This document shows positions 1-13,628 of a stretch of 47,707 nucleotides of DNA, piece after piece. Source of the stretch: Dissophora ornata (taxonomy: Eukaryota > Mortierellomycota > Mortierellomycetes > Mortierellales > Mortierellaceae); the NCBI GenBank assembly GCA_025201705.1, contig MU616712.1, positions 3,045 to 50,751 of the forward strand, read 5' to 3'. The translations under genes were made by a program, and so were the position numbers. The notes under the pieces were generated by a model. That model did not search any database, had not been told where the DNA came from, and saw only the letters and a list, made by a program, of their open reading frames with translations. Numbering within the stretch: the stretch's first letter is position 1; each line of letters opens with the position of its first letter.

Positions 1-1778
1 TTTTTTTGCCTGTTGTCATCTGGGGTTGCATGTGATTTGAGCCTAAAATAAATTGGAGACATTTTTGTCCCGGAAATCTTTCACCATCGGGTACCTCGAC
101 GCGATTTCAGAAATTATCCTCCCATCTCGACGCCATCTCCTGGCTGGTGGTCAGAGAAATCCTGGTCGCACACGGCCAGTTGGCATAGCTCAATGAAAAA
201 AAAACAACAAGAACAAAACAAGGACACAAACGAGAAAGAGCGATTTTAAGAGCGAGCTATGGCACATTCTTCAGCGACTGGTGTCGCCTCATAAAGGTAT
301 TAGGGCCGATGTGTGTGCAGTGGAGGAGTACTTATCTGGAGTGCTGCAGCTTCCTTCTGCCGCAGTTGGCTGCAGCACTGGCCTCATTGGGCCCTTCCCC
401 AAACACATCTCTAGACGGCCTTCTAGAATTCTATGGTTGGCGTGTCATCTGCAGAGGAGCAAATGCGCTTCCAATGGACACTCCATTCTACAAGCGCCGA
501 TCGGACGCCACGCTTGCGTAGTGGTCAAATTGAACCCAAACTTGTCGTCCTGCCGTGTTCTGCCGTCAGGAGATGGGTAGCGCGCGTGGGCGACGGCAAA
601 TCACCGATGCAGACAGGACGAGCCGCTCCATACCATTTTTTACATTGTGATGAGTGGCAACTACATTGAGCCACCGTGGTGTCACTGTCAAAAAAAGGTG
701 TGCGACTATCTACTAGGAGGTACTTTTGTCCAAGAAAATAAAATTTCTCCTACTGATCGGACAACATATCTATCATACGCAGCCTATCCTGGGACGCGTC
801 ATCTATTTCGGTTAAAATTCGTCGAAGCATGTGTAACTAACTAAACAAAAAAAAAATCTGGCCTCCTCTCTTCCTGCCACTGAGTGAATGGAACAATCTA
901 TGAACTTTCTAACAGATATTGAACAAGTGCTACAGGATAATGTGAGAAGAAAAAATACTAATATCTCCTTCCTTCAATCCGTATTTGTAATGTTCACGTC
1001 GCGTCTCGTCGGATTCTGAGAGGTGTTCAATTCAGGGTGCAGGGGGGAAAAGTTGACAATAGCAGAAAAAGGTAAATATCTGCAAAGGCGCGTTTTACTT
1101 GCGGCTTACTGTGGAGACGGAAACTTCTGTAGCACCGCAAGGAAAACGTATATTGTTGATTGGAGTTGGTGCGTACACCACGGCGATACGAGCTGAACAA
1201 AGACAACCCATCGTTCTCTGTCATGTTTTCTGGAGGAACAGATTCAGACCCCCCCCCCCCCTCTTTGAATTTCTACTCTGCAGAAAGGAATGAGCTTATA
1301 CACATCGGGGGCGGAGTAATAAAAATGAGAAAGGACGACCTGTAGAATGTGGAGGAGGAGGAGTCAACACTGGGCGATGGAAATGTGGAGAATGTCAAGG
1401 CGTCAACTCTTTTTTTTACGTTGCTGCTACTTTAGCAAAACGAACATGGTTGGCATTTGAACCAGGGTTTTTTGGATTGATTCTGGGAAGCGTAGAAGAA
1501 TAAAAAACAACACTTGTAGTGCTGTTTGTAGTTGTTTGTTTATGTTTCAATCCAGGGGAGATGGAAGCAATAGAACCTGACGAGAAAGTACACCTTGGCC
1601 AATGCTCTTTCTTCTTTCTTCTCTTTTTTCTTTTTTGATAAATACTGCTACAGTTTGTCTGCCTTTTCCTTTCCTTCGCTCTTGCGCAACCATCTCTTTC
1701 CGGCGCACTCTCCTTCTTCACACCACTGTCTCTGAAACAGAACACCTCCCGCTTCGTCTCACATATCGCGTAGCCACC
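1..1778. other. 5' flank without recognisable gene
   Basis: I found no coding region here that I can support. The open frames are short (under 100 codons), overlap each other on both strands and show no family motif. The 188-codon minus-strand frame at 1416-1982 is a shadow of the P450 first exon. There is a C-homopolymer near 1251-1261 and many A/T runs. The last ~180 bases before the P450 start are pyrimidine-rich (CTTTCTT tracts), as in the 5' leaders of the other genes in this window, and probably form the P450 promoter and 5' UTR. Confidence 0.5.
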
Positions 1779-3772
1779 ATGACAACCCAAGTAGCTACCG
1801 TGTCGTCGTCGATGGTCACCAGCCTGCTCACGCTCCTTCGCCAACGTCAGCGAGCGCTCGTCAAGAGCGGCATGGCTAACCCTGGTCTGGCCATGATGGC
1901 GTTGACTGCTGTCCTCTACTTCTGGATCGGCCGTATTCGCAGAGCCAATAAGCCCCCACCACACGGCAAGAACGTCCCCCACGTGAAGAGCCGACTGCTC
2001 ATGCTGGACGTTGCGTACCAGTACATCAAGGCTCGGTCCGAGGGCGAAGAACTCAAGTGGGTTCAGAGTTTGTCGAAGCAGGGCTTGACACTGAACATAA
2101 AGTTTGTGGCCTATTCCATAATCATGGCGTTCGAGCCGTCATCGGTCCAGCATATGCTCGTCAAGAACTTTGAAAACTACCCTAAAGGTAATATCAAACA
2201 ACAAGCAATGTCGAATAGTCCATCATCTACATGCCCGTTCCCCCCCTTTTGCAACACTTTCCCAACCGAACCGCCTCCAACTGCACTGTGCGCCGATCAA
2301 ACAACTTTGTTGCGTCGTCAACGTTGGACAAACTCTGCACATGTCAGCATCTGTTTATTCCCCCAGTCATGAACAAAGTGTGATCGTCCGATTGCATGTT
2401 TAATACCGAGCCGCGATGTACCTTTGGGTCCTAGTTCCTTGGCTCGTGTGATTTACAGCCATGTCCACGTAACCCTCGCCTCCAAGCCATGTGACCTCTG
2501 TACTTCGCACTAGCTTAGGTCAATGCCACTTTCTTCCATAGAAGAACCCGCATGTGGCATCCACTGACATATCTGAATCCATACGTAGGACCCGAGTTCC
2601 ACAAGGCTTTCTTCCCATTCATGGGCACGGGCATCTTCAATGCTGACGGCGCTGCCTGGAAGAACCAACGTGCTCTTGCTCGTCCCCACTTCCAGGTGAC
2701 AGAGTACAAGGGCGCAGCTCACATCGAGACACAGATTAACCAAGTCTTTGGGATCCTTGACGAGGCTATCGCAGCTGGGGATGTGCTCGATGCACAAGAC
2801 CTCTGGTCCCGTTACACAATCGACACCGCCACCGGATTCTTATTTGGCGATTGTGTCAACGCGCTGGGCGTACCACAGTCCAATTTCGTGAGCGCGTTCA
2901 ACTACACGCAAAAGGTTTGCGGATGGAGGATGCGTACCGGCGTGTACCAGACCTTCGTACCCGCGTCCGAGTTCCCACAAAAGGTGAAGGACATGGACGC
3001 GATCTTGTTGCCCATCGTGGACGCAGCGATTTCGAAGGAGTTGCAACGTCGGACCGAGGCTGGGAGCGGAGAGCTTAACGAGCATCAGCATGACAATCTA
3101 CTGATGCATTTCTTGAACTCTGTGGACGAGAACGGAAAGCCCTTCGATCGCATTTACTTGCGCGATATGTTGTTGAACTTTTTATTGGCGGGACGCGACA
3201 CCTCCACGAATCTCTTGACGTTCGTGTGCTACAACCTTGGCAAGCACCCCAATGTCATGGAGCGAGTCCGCCAGGAAATCTTTGAAGTCGTCGGCCGCGA
3301 CCGCAAGCCCGATCACGAAGACATCAAGAAACTCAAGTTCCTGAAACAGGTCATTAACGAGACCCTCCGTCTCTATCCTGCTGTCCCCTTCAACATCAAG
3401 ACATGTCTCGAGGATGACGTCTTGCCCAATGGTTACTTTATCCCCAAGGGCTCGCTCGTCGTTCACTCTTCGTATGTGACTCATCGCATGAAGGAGTACT
3501 GGGGTGAGGATGCTGAGGAGTTTGACCCGGATCGTTGGGGCCCTGAGCGCGTGAAGATTGTGCGTCCATTTATGTTCTTCCCGTTCCATGCGGGCCCACG
3601 TATCTGCTTGGGACAGAACTTTGCGTACAACCAGGCGATGAACACGATGACACGTTTGATGCAAAAGTACACATGGAGAGTCGTGGAGGGCTTTGTGCCA
3701 ATGCCCGAGTCGGATATCACAATGTACTCGCGTAACGGTATGGAGATCATCTTTGACCATTACCGCGACTAA
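1779..3772 (+). CDS. class E cytochrome P450 monooxygenase (fatty-acid/alkane hydroxylase-like clan)
   Basis: Two exons, 1779-2187 and 2589-3772, give 530 aa, a normal P450 length. The start lies in a strong Kozak context (GCCACCATGA). The donor gtaata and acceptor acgtag rejoin the frame in phase 1, giving NYPKGPEFHKAF, the expected B-C region. A hydrophobic anchor at about residues 31-50 implies ER membrane attachment. Visible motifs are the I-helix AGRDTS (337-342), ExxR in ETLRLYP (394-397), the DPDRWGPER meander and the heme loop FHAGPRICLG with ligand Cys476. The family uses O2 and NADPH-cytochrome P450 reductase to hydroxylate hydrophobic substrates. The overall look (CYP4/52/63/86 type) suggests fatty acids or alkanes, which is an inference. 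The 401-nt intron is long for this window and I see no further exon in it. No neighbouring gene hints at a biosynthetic cluster. Confidence 0.93.
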
Positions 3773-3902
3773 GCGTCCCCTGATAAACTACTATGCCCAA
3801 CGCGTTCTTTGCACAAATACGTATTGCCCATAAAAAAAGTATACCGTGGATTAATGACCGCTGCTGAGTGTATGAGAAACGTGCGTAACGCGTAACGCAT
3901 TG

Positions 3903-3947
3903 CGCGCTTGGATGTTTCGCGCTTGGATGCCTCGCGATTGGATGTTT
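3903..3947. repeat. three tandem 15-bp repeats downstream of P450
   Basis: Three consecutive copies of a 15-mer close to CGCGCTTGGATGTTT occupy 3903-3947; the second ends in CCT and the third has A instead of C at the fifth base. They follow two copies of GCGTAAC just upstream. They sit in the 510-base stretch between the P450 stop and the inhibitor-2 start (3773-4282), where I see no gene. The stretch probably holds the P450 3' UTR and the promoter of the next gene. No function is assigned. Confidence 0.75.
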
Positions 3948-4282
3948 TACGCCATGGTATCTCACAACGGTGGCAAAGTACGCCTCGCAGTAAAAGAGTA
4001 AAAGAGCGCATGCTGAGAAACAAACCCTTCTAGACTACAATAAGGACCTCGACGCCAAATCAAAGATTCGTCTCCATCGGCTCCCCCATTCACTCACACG
4101 TTCCCTCATTCCTCATTCACACTCTGCATACTGAGGTCATAGTGACTGTTCAGCCTGCATAAAACGGACAGAAGGGAGCTTGTGCATACTTGGCGTGTCG
4201 TGTTGACATCGTTTCTCTCCTTTCCTCATTCTCCTCCTCCCAGCATCCTTCCTCCAACAAACCAACTTTTTTCATCTCTGGA

Positions 4283-5348
4283 ATGAGTGAAGTACCACAT
4301 GTGCGGCACAGCCCCGTTCTCACGGCCCAGCCTGTCAAGGGAATCCTCAAGCGACCAGCCCCACAGCAGCAGAACGACGAGCGCGCCCCTCGGTAAGGAT
4401 AAAAAACCCCCTGATAAAACCTATTGACGCGTACTGTAGAGACGCGTTTCTCTTGAAGGGCCATTTATATGCGAGGTTAATCGACTGATATCGAAACGTG
4501 TACTGTCCTGCTGTCCTGCTGAATGCTCTGCTGTAGGCTTAAATGGGATGAGGAGAACCTGACTATCACAGAGGCACAAAAGGACTCGACCATGAAGATT
4601 AACGAACCAAAGACGCCTTATGTGCACTATGACCATGAGCTGGATAAGGTCATGGACATGGATGGTTAGTGGAGGAATGGGTGACATATTAAATATGCCG
4701 CCTGGAATACACTGACATGACCCACCACTGTTGCTGCTGAATGCTGACACGTGGAGAGATCATTGTACACTCTTCAATAGACTCGTTCTCCTTGGACAAT
4801 CCAAAGAAGAAAAGCGCGGCTTTGGCTCATACGCCTCCAGTTCCTTCTTACATGCAAGGGCTAAGTGGTGGCGGTGGTGAGGATGATGACCAAGAAGAGG
4901 AAGAAGAGGACGGGGATCCCGAAGAGTGGCAGGAATCTGACGAAGAAGAAGAGGACGACGATGACGAAGGATCATCGCCTCAGAAGAAAAGTAAGGCCAT
5001 TATTATCAACGGATAGCGGTTGAAATCGCGACTTGTCGTATGTAAAAGAAACCCGGGCAATCATCAACAAGCTAACCAAATTCTGTGGATAATAACAAAC
5101 AAAAAAAAACAGTTGGCCATGACAAGTTTGCAAAGATGCGAGCAGAGCACTACAAGATGAAGGAGGCCTTAAAGCTAGGACATGAACTCGCGGAGGAGGA
5201 GCTAAGCGCGCTTGACAGTCCAATCCCGGGTTCTGGGCCTGTGCCTTCACTGCCATCGTTTGCGCAGCAGTCCAACGCGGCACTGGGAAAGGGTTCGAAG
5301 GCTGTAGGTTCTGGTAGCAGGTACGGCCCCAGTAGCATGGAGCTGTAG
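4283..5348 (+). CDS. GLC8: protein phosphatase inhibitor 2 (Glc8/IPP-2 family)
   Basis: Four exons, 4283-4392, 4537-4664, 4781-4990 and 5113-5348, give 227 aa with all phases consistent. The protein regulates the PP1 catalytic subunit. The three IPP-2 signatures appear in order: GILK (residues 20-23), KWDEEN (39-44) followed by KINEPKTPY with the regulatory Thr63-Pro (equivalent to the GSK3 site Thr72 of the mammalian protein), and a C-terminal helix FAKMRAEHY...[13 protein letters not shown] matching the PP1 active-site-covering HYxxxxxL segment. Between them lies a very acidic low-complexity stretch (E/D-rich, about 104-140), usual for this disordered family. Exon 3 starts after an ATAG acceptor, and I chose it because the joined codon gives D and keeps the frame. 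The N-terminal start is the only ATG in the frame near the GILK motif. Confidence 0.88.
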
Positions 5349-5721
5349 TAACGATAAGAGGCAAGGCAGAGCGGGAAGAGAATAAAAGAAATCAACACAA
5401 GCACTTTGATAAACACAAGCAATGACATAGAGAAGAAAGAGATGCTGCACAGGGAACGCGGCACGACAACGGTGTCCCATACATGTGGTTGCGGTGGTCG
5501 GAAGCGCGTGGCCTTCAAGCTCAGCACTGCGAAGCGGGTATCCGCTGGGACGTGACTGGCGCATATGCATTTGTTTATTTTATAAACCCCTCTTGTGCGA
5601 TGATCATTCTGCTCCTCTTTCTTTCTTTCTTCTCTTTTTCCTCTTCTGATGTCTGCCCCAACCCACAACCACTCACTCTCCTCCCCTTTCCCGCCACACG
5701 CCCCTCCCTAGACCCACAGCA
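5349..5721. other. intergenic, probable URA5 promoter
   Basis: No gene is seen between the inhibitor-2 stop and the URA5 start. A TATA-like stretch (TTTATAAAC, about 5578-5587) is followed by a long pyrimidine-rich leader (TCTTTCTTTCTTCTC...) up to the ATG. This matches the leader style of the P450 and SPE3 genes in this window. Confidence 0.45.
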
Positions 5722-6375
5722 ATGGCTATCAAGGATTATCAGCGCGAGTTTATCGAGTTTGCCATCAAGAACGGTGTCTTGACCTTTGGCGAGTTCACCC
5801 TCAAGTCAGGCCGCATCTCCCCTTACTTCCTCAACGCCGGCCTCTTCAACACCGGCGCCTCGCTTTCCAAGATCGGCAAGTTTTATGCCGCCGCCGTCAC
5901 CGACTCGGCTATCGACCATGATGTGATCTTTGGCCCCGCCTACAAGGGCGTCCCTCTCGCCTGCACAACCGTCATTGCCTTGTCGGAAGCCCCTTACAAC
6001 AAGGACACGCCATACTGCTTCAACCGCAAGGAAAAGAAGGACCACGGTGAGGGCGGATCGATCGTTGGATCACCGTTGAAGGGCAAGGTCCTGGTCATTG
6101 ATGATGTCATCACTGCGGGCACAGCCATCCGGGAATCGGTCCAGATCATCAAGGACTGCAATGCAGAGTTGGCTGGTGTCCTTGTTGCGGTTGACCGCCA
6201 AGAGACGGGCAAGAACGGTGATCTGTCTGCGATCCAGGAGGTCGAGAGGGACTTTGGCGTGCCAGTGAAGGCGATTGTGAACATGTCGCATATCATGGAG
6301 TACATGGAGGAGCAGGGCACTTATGGCGAGCATCTTGCGCAGATGCGCAAGTACCGTGAGAAATATGGAGTTTAA
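5722..6375 (+). CDS. URA5: orotate phosphoribosyltransferase
   Basis: A single exon of 217 aa, the usual length for fungal OPRTase. It converts orotate and PRPP to orotidine 5'-monophosphate and pyrophosphate, the fifth step of de novo UMP synthesis in the cytosol; in fungi it is separate from OMP decarboxylase. Seen directly: the N-terminal [16 protein letters not shown] segment that binds orotate, [10 protein letters not shown], the flexible catalytic loop around [13 protein letters not shown], and the PRPP-binding motif [13 protein letters not shown] starting at about residue 123. The ATG follows a CT-rich leader and precedes the conserved first helix (YQREFIEFA), so the start is secure. 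The gene is intronless, unlike most neighbours. It lies 313 bases upstream of SPE3 on the same strand with no sign of shared regulation. Confidence 0.97.
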   Translation: MAIKDYQREFIEFAIKNGVLTFGEFTLKSGRISPYFLNAGLFNTGASLSKIGKFYAAAVTDSAIDHDVIFGPAYKGVPLACTTVIALSEAPYNKDTPYCFNRKEKKDHGEGGSIVGSPLKGKVLVIDDVITAGTAIRESVQIIKDCNAELAGVLVAVDRQETGKNGDLSAIQEVERDFGVPVKAIVNMSHIMEYMEEQGTYGEHLAQMRKYREKYGV

Positions 6376-6517
6376 GTCTGCAATCGTTGATCAATTGAGC
6401 AGTGATCTAATAAAACGGAAACCTGTCGAATACGCGACACTGCAATCCATGGGTCTTTTGTGCAATGTGCCCAGCCATCAGCTGTGGGGTCTGCCTGCCT
6501 GTCGTGTGTATGGATGA

Positions 6518-8390
<1,873 letters not shown>

Positions 8391-8966
8391 AAAGAGGGAG
8401 AAAGAACCCCGCACAACGATCAACTACTCTCCCGCCGCACTCCAATCATCACTTCATATTAATGAAAATAAAGAAAGAAAAAAAAAGATGTACAAAAGTG
8501 GCTTGGCTCTTGGTTTGCCCGCGGATAAAAAAACGTTGGCGAGTGCGCAGGATGCTGTTTGCTCCCCACCATTTCTCATTCGGCTCTCCCCTTGAATTGA
8601 AGAAATTGCATCCTTCTCCGCACTCTGTCATTGCCAACGGATTGCATCACGCTCAGCAGACAAAGGTACACCTTACACACCACACACACACACACACACA
8701 CCATCACATAGCAGTTCTTCAGCGCAATACTCCCGCAAGTCGAGAAACAGCCGCTTGCGAGCAGTGCCACCAAATTGACACTGCCACTTGCCTTGGCATG
8801 ATCTCTCTGTCAATAATTAACTGAATCATCTGCGTTAAACCGATCTGTAACCACAGGAACCACATAAAACGTCAAAAAAAAAGGGTACTTGACCACACCA
8901 GTCAACCAGGAAAAAAAACCTCCACTACACCATACCACCACCTTGGACACAGAAAGCGAGATTATA
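8391..8966. other. SPE3-GBP2 spacer with CA microsatellite
   Basis: No gene is seen. The stretch holds the SPE3 3' end with AATAAA (8467-8472), an AC dinucleotide run at about 8675-8701, and the promoter and leader of the RNA-binding protein gene. A TTG-initiated in-frame extension back to 8889 is open but has no ATG, so I start the next gene at 8967. Confidence 0.5.
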
Positions 8967-11634
8967 ATGGACAGCTTCAGCAGTAACAACAACGTCCTCC
9001 CAAACGACGCAGTTGACGTGTTGATGCCGAACGACACTGACCCAATGGACGACGTCTTTCATCGCGAAGAGTCCCATTATCGTCGCTCATCCTACCACGC
9101 CACAACTGACGATCGCGATAACGGTAACACCGCGGACGACAGCAGCAGAGATCGTCGTCATGAGTCGCGTGATCGTAGCGGTCTTGAGGACAGACGCGAT
9201 AGTCATGGCGGCGGTGGTCGCGGCCGTAGCCGCAGCCCTGGAGACCGATCGAGGGAACATCATAGCAGCGGAAGCAACAGAGGCCATCATGACAGGGATG
9301 ACAAGTATGATGGAGATCGTCGGTCGTCACACGACCATGAGCGACGTGGAAGATCGAGATCGAGAAGTCCTGGACGGGCTGGGAGTTCAGGATCGGCGCT
9401 GAGGGATCGTCGTGTCTATGTCGGCAATCTGACGTACGATGTCAAGTGGACCAACCTCAAGGACTTTATGCGACAGAGTACGTGAACCCCCCCCCCTTCT
9501 TTTTTTTTTTTTGCAGTACCATTGAGGCAGCTTGGCTTCTAACCTGCAACGTTGTTGTATCTTACTTGTGATCTTGTACATAGTTGGACCTGTTGCTCAT
9601 GCGGATGTCCTGTTGGGATCCGATGGCCGCTCCAAGGGCTGCGGTGTGGTCGAATACCAGAACGCTGATGATGCTAAGGAGGCGATTCGCAAGCTGAATG
9701 ATGTTATGCTGCTTGGTCGCCCCGTGTTCGTCAGAGAGGACCGAGAGTCCGAGGCTAGGATCGGCTTCTCAGGTGGACGTGGCTCAGGCCTTCCACCATC
9801 CCGTGGCACCGAGTCTGGCACTCGTCAAGTCTATGTCGCTAACGTAAGATGCAATTTTACCTGTTGAATGTGTGCGGGCTCTTTTGATCTTATGATGGCT
9901 CACTTTAGTATCACTATATATTGCCATAATATCTTCTAGCTTCCTTACTCAGTCAACTGGAAGGACATGAAGGATTTGTTCAGGAGAGCAGGACCTGTGG
10001 ACAGAGCGGACGTCTTCACGACAACTGATATGCGCTCCAAGGGCTCCGGCACTGTTTTGTTTGAACGATCGGGCGATGTGTCGCGGGCGGTTTGTACGTA
10101 ACCTCAGGTTTTTGAGCAAAGGGGCAGTTGGAAAAGTGACTCGTTGGCAAGGCATTTGAGATTAAGGAACTGATGAGCTGATGAGCTGATGAGCTGATAG
10201 TAAAGGCCGCAGAGGACGTTAACGGATGAAAGGGGGAATGATCAGGACATTCGAGAAATGGTCCGAGAGATTAGGAGGAGACGGTCATCGGATGCGGACT
10301 CGTGAGACTAAACTGCAAACCTTTATCCCTCTTTATGTTCCATTGCACTTCCGCCGCTTCATTGCCGCCGTCGCCGCCGCCGTCACTCGATCGGGATGAT
10401 CAACACATTTGCAAACATATTTTTTAGCAATGTTCAATGGATTCGAGTGGCATGGTCGTCGTATCGAAGTTCGCGAGGTGGGCAAAGTGCAATTGATTTT
10501 CACTGATATTTGGTTCTTGATGCAGGGGGATTTCGGTCTTTTGATTGCTACTTGTGGAACGGATGTTGCGCCCTGGATATATTGAGGATGGCGAAACGGA
10601 AATGCTGCATTGGATTTCGGTCATCCGATGACTATGAGATCGCGCGAGCCCGACTAGAAACAATGGCACTGGATCAGCTGTGGCCTGCTCTTGAAGGCGC
10701 CTGGAGACCTTTGAGCTTGGCTGTCGCATTTGGAAACAGAATGAAAGAGAATGAAAGAGAGAGAGAGAGAGAGAGAGAGAGGGGAGAAAGAACAGGTGAC
10801 GATGGAAGCTCACCTTCGAATACGGATTCCACGAGGGAGACTGTCGGTACTCATCAGTGATCGTTTATGTATGCTTTTGTAAAATCCTTTCAGGACAAGT
10901 TTGGGCCTCCCGCTGGCGGCGCCACCCGCAGCTCATCCAAGAATGAACCCGCCCCCGCCCGAGGTTCGAGCCGTGGCGAAGATTTTGGTCGTGGCGGTAG
11001 CAGCAGTTTCGGCGGAGATTCGTTTAGTTACGGAAACGGCGGACATGGTGATTACAACAGACACGAGAGCAGCAGCAGCAGCAGTCGCGCTCAGCATGAT
11101 CTGTATGATGGTAGTTCACGAACAAGCCGTCATGCCAGCAACTACAATGACATCGCAATGGACGTCTCGATTCCTTCGGGACCTGCCGCTGGTTCTGGTG
11201 ACCAGATCTATATCCGCAACGTAAGCTACTGCCCGACAAACTCGATCAGGACTGAAAGTTGCACGGATTACTTACCAGATCTATTATTTATTTTCGTCTG
11301 TGGTTGCTTTGTTTTGTTTTTAAATCCGGTGTTGCACACAGCTGCCCTTCACGACAACGGAGCAAGACCTTAGGGACTTGTTCAGGACATGTGGCCCCAT
11401 CAGGATGACGGAGATTATTATGGAGGGTGGCCGTCCCAAGGGCTCTGGCGTTGTCCGCTTTGAGATGTTTGAGTCTGCCGATAAGGCTGTCGGTATGTAA
11501 TTTTTTTTTATCTGAATTGATAATAACTGACATCGATCATAACCTAACACTAACAACTAACTGTACATGTAGCAAAATTCAATGGATACAAATATGGTGG
11601 CCGTCCTTTGGAGATCATGTACGATCGTGTCTAA
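8967..11634 (+). CDS. GBP2: three-RRM RS/RG-rich mRNA-binding protein (Gbp2/Hrb1-like)
   Basis: Seven exons, 8967-9477, 9584-9843, 9940-10093, 10428-10477, 10894-11220, 11342-11492 and 11573-11634, give 504 aa with all phases closing. An N-terminal Arg/Ser/Asp/His-rich region with RSRSPG repeats (about 70-145) precedes three RNA recognition motifs: RRM1 (about 149-222, RVYVGNL and SKGCGVVEY), RRM2 (about 251-325, QVYVANL and SKGSGTVLF) and RRM3 (about 429-500, QIYIRNL and PKGSGVVRF). A Gly/Ser-rich linker separates RRM2 and RRM3. This order matches the yeast Gbp2/Hrb1 SR-like mRNA export and surveillance proteins, and resembles hnRNP M; a nuclear mRNP role is inferred. All three RRMs are split at equivalent places, just after the first RNP2 strand. 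Intron 4 (416 nt) carries a GA microsatellite. The last 470 bases of this gene were copied into the downstream array. Confidence 0.88.
10171..10198. repeat. short tandem repeat GATGAGCT in GBP2 intron 4
   Basis: About three and a half copies of an 8-bp unit (TGATGAGC) lie near the start of GBP2 intron 4. A second simple repeat, (GA)n, lies further down the same intron at about 10756-10781. Confidence 0.8.
10756..10781. repeat. GA microsatellite in GBP2 intron 4
   Basis: About 13 uninterrupted GA units within intron 4 (10478-10893). No function is assigned. Confidence 0.85.
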
Positions 11635-11749
11635 AAGCAGGAGACATAGTATCCATCAATAGCAATTCATGTTCTTTTTATTTCGATGAGCAACGACTCG
11701 AGGACAGACAACAACGCCACAGCGGTGAACGAAACATTTATTAAAATCC

Positions 11750-13477
11750 TTATTTCAATGGGACTTCGTGTGCGGATCCTCTCACGTAATCTATGTAGTT
11801 CAAGGACACATTCTCTAGACTTGGCAGTGAGTTTGCGACCTGGAAGAACTTCCTCTTGAACGCAAACCCTTGTCCAGATAGGAGATCGTCATTGTCGTTC
11901 ATGTTAGCTGTGCTGCGGTGCCAGTTGCCGAGGAGAGTTTCGTCGCCTCGGGTTACGTTCAGGTATCTCGTGATTTCCAAAACAGCATTTCTGCTAATAT
12001 CACCCATGGGACTTTGCTCTGAACTGTCACGACCACTGATTTGGTCGTCATCGAATGCGTTTTCGTCTACAACTTCTGGGTAATAATCAAAGGCTTTAAA
12101 ATACCGGTGTAACCGTTGTCCTTGTAGATCATCTGGGGTTTCATCTTGTTCGTCCTCAAACCGGCTCTGGAATGTGCTCAGCGCCAGACTCTTCAACCCT
12201 CGACAGGCCCATGGTTCTTGGAAGAGCAGCATCCCATCATCCGGACTCAACGTTATCTGATAATTGTATAGCCCAAACTTCTGCAGATGCCGACACCGGC
12301 TCAATAACTGACATGCGTTGTTGAAGTTCTCAACCTTGTCGCTGCGGATGTACAGGATCAAAGTCTCGAGGCAGTCGGAATGAGCCATCAAGGCGCCTGT
12401 GATGGTAGAATCTAACCACCCAAGCCCCATCTCGAATACCCTGAGGCCCTGTCCTTCATGTCTTGTGGAGTCGACAGTTGACAAAGATTTAGAAGACGAA
12501 GGAGGGACACAGCCCTGGATCAGAGCTACGTAGCCCTCGTTATCCATGGCGACCTCTCCATCGACAAATGTGTACCCATTCATACACCGTATTGCGCTCA
12601 GTTTTGGGCAATGATCCCTCAAGTAACGGCCAATCTTTTCCATATTGCATCTGTGGTCCTGTTGTATGATGAGCGTTTCCAGATTTGGACAGATGCGAAT
12701 CACTTCCAGCACCTCCCTGTCGATACCGCTGTTGACCAAGTCTCCATCACATTCCAACAATAGTGTCCTCAGTTTTGGGAGCGTGGTGGTCCCGATGGCA
12801 GTGGTAAAAGGAGTACCAACATTGCTAGTAGAACGCATAACATTTGTACTCCATGCCCGAGTTGTATCCAATCCTATTATGTCAGAGAGCGACAACTCCT
12901 CAAGCACTGCCGCAATTGGTGCCAGCGCCGCTGTCAGAAATCGATCAAGGTCCACGATCCAACCCTTCATCTGTAGAACCTTCAACTTTTTCAACCCTCC
13001 CAATGCCACATATTCCTTTCCCTGCATCGTCCCAGACGCCAGAATAGGAAAATCCCACGACAGTACTGTCAACCCCTTGTTCATACTGACCAAATCCATC
13101 CCTACATCCCGATCGACCCATTCCGACAGTTTCAGCTCCTGAAGATGCGTGCATTGGAAGTGAATATCGATCGACCGAATACTGGTTTCCAAGAACCGGA
13201 AATGGTGGCTACAGGATAGGAGGAGCTCCAGAGGTGGAGTGTAATGACCTTTGATTCTCTCAAAAATATCCGGCAGGATGATGTAGTCGGTGCAGACGAC
13301 CCAAAGAAGCGGAGTGAGGGTGCGGTGAAAGGTGCGGTTGACGGCAATGGCAGCGAGGAGGTCGCGAGGTTGGAAGGCGTACTTGGAATCATCGGGGATC
13401 CAGAGTGGGATGAATTTACCAACGCAGAGAAGGATCTCGGGTATGTCGAGGGGATTCACAGAGCCTGCGGATGCCAT
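11750..13477 (-). CDS. F-box/leucine-rich-repeat-like protein, array copy A
   Basis: An intronless gene of 575 aa. I start at the ATG giving MASAGSVNPLDIPEIL because the other copies start there; the frame runs 23 codons further upstream. The N-terminus (residues 6-60: NPLDIPEILLCVGKFI...LLAAIAVNRTFHRTLTPLLW) has the pattern of a divergent F-box, which in the family recruits Skp1 of SCF ubiquitin ligases. The body repeats LxxLxxLxL segments (LQELKLS, LKKLKVLQMKGW, LEELSLSDI, LETLIIQ, LRVFEMGLGWLDS), consistent with a degenerate LRR target-binding region. Near the C-terminus is an acidic stretch (EDEQDETPDD). The stop is followed by AATAAA on the minus strand (11742-11737). The GBP2 stop lies 116 bases away on the other strand, so the two 3' ends converge. 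The substrate is unknown. Confidence 0.75.
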   Translation of the reverse strand: MASAGSVNPLDIPEILLCVGKFIPLWIPDDSKYAFQPRDLLAAIAVNRTFHRTLTPLLWVVCTDYIILPDIFERIKGHYTPPLELLLSCSHHFRFLETSIRSIDIHFQCTHLQELKLSEWVDRDVGMDLVSMNKGLTVLSWDFPILASGTMQGKEYVALGGLKKLKVLQMKGWIVDLDRFLTAALAPIAAVLEELSLSDIIGLDTTRAWSTNVMRSTSNVGTPFTTAIGTTTLPKLRTLLLECDGDLVNSGIDREVLEVIRICPNLETLIIQQDHRCNMEKIGRYLRDHCPKLSAIRCMNGYTFVDGEVAMDNEGYVALIQGCVPPSSSKSLSTVDSTRHEGQGLRVFEMGLGWLDSTITGALMAHSDCLETLILYIRSDKVENFNNACQLLSRCRHLQKFGLYNYQITLSPDDGMLLFQEPWACRGLKSLALSTFQSRFEDEQDETPDDLQGQRLHRYFKAFDYYPEVVDENAFDDDQISGRDSSEQSPMGDISRNAVLEITRYLNVTRGDETLLGNWHRSTANMNDNDDLLSGQGFAFKRKFFQVANSLPSLENVSLNYIDYVRGSAHEVPLK

Positions 13478-13628
13478 CAGTGAAGATCGGTGAAGAGGAG
13501 ACGCGAATGGGGTGTTGCAGCGTTGCAAAAGATGGCGGCGCGTCAACTACCATTGTGAAAAAAGAGGCAGTCACAAACAGAGTTGAGTCTCAACAGTGAT
13601 CTAGGAGAAGCCCAGCAACAAAAGAGCC

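Noticed and set aside
1416..1982. 188-codon minus-strand frame over the P450 5' end
   Set aside because: Low-complexity (Lys/Arg) content and overlap with a secure P450 exon mark it as a shadow.
3182..3760. 192-codon minus-strand frame inside the P450
   Set aside because: Antisense shadow of the second P450 exon; no family motif.
13478..13546. 23-residue upstream extension of F-box copy A
   Set aside because: The other copies start at the MASAGSV-equivalent position and the extension is not conserved.
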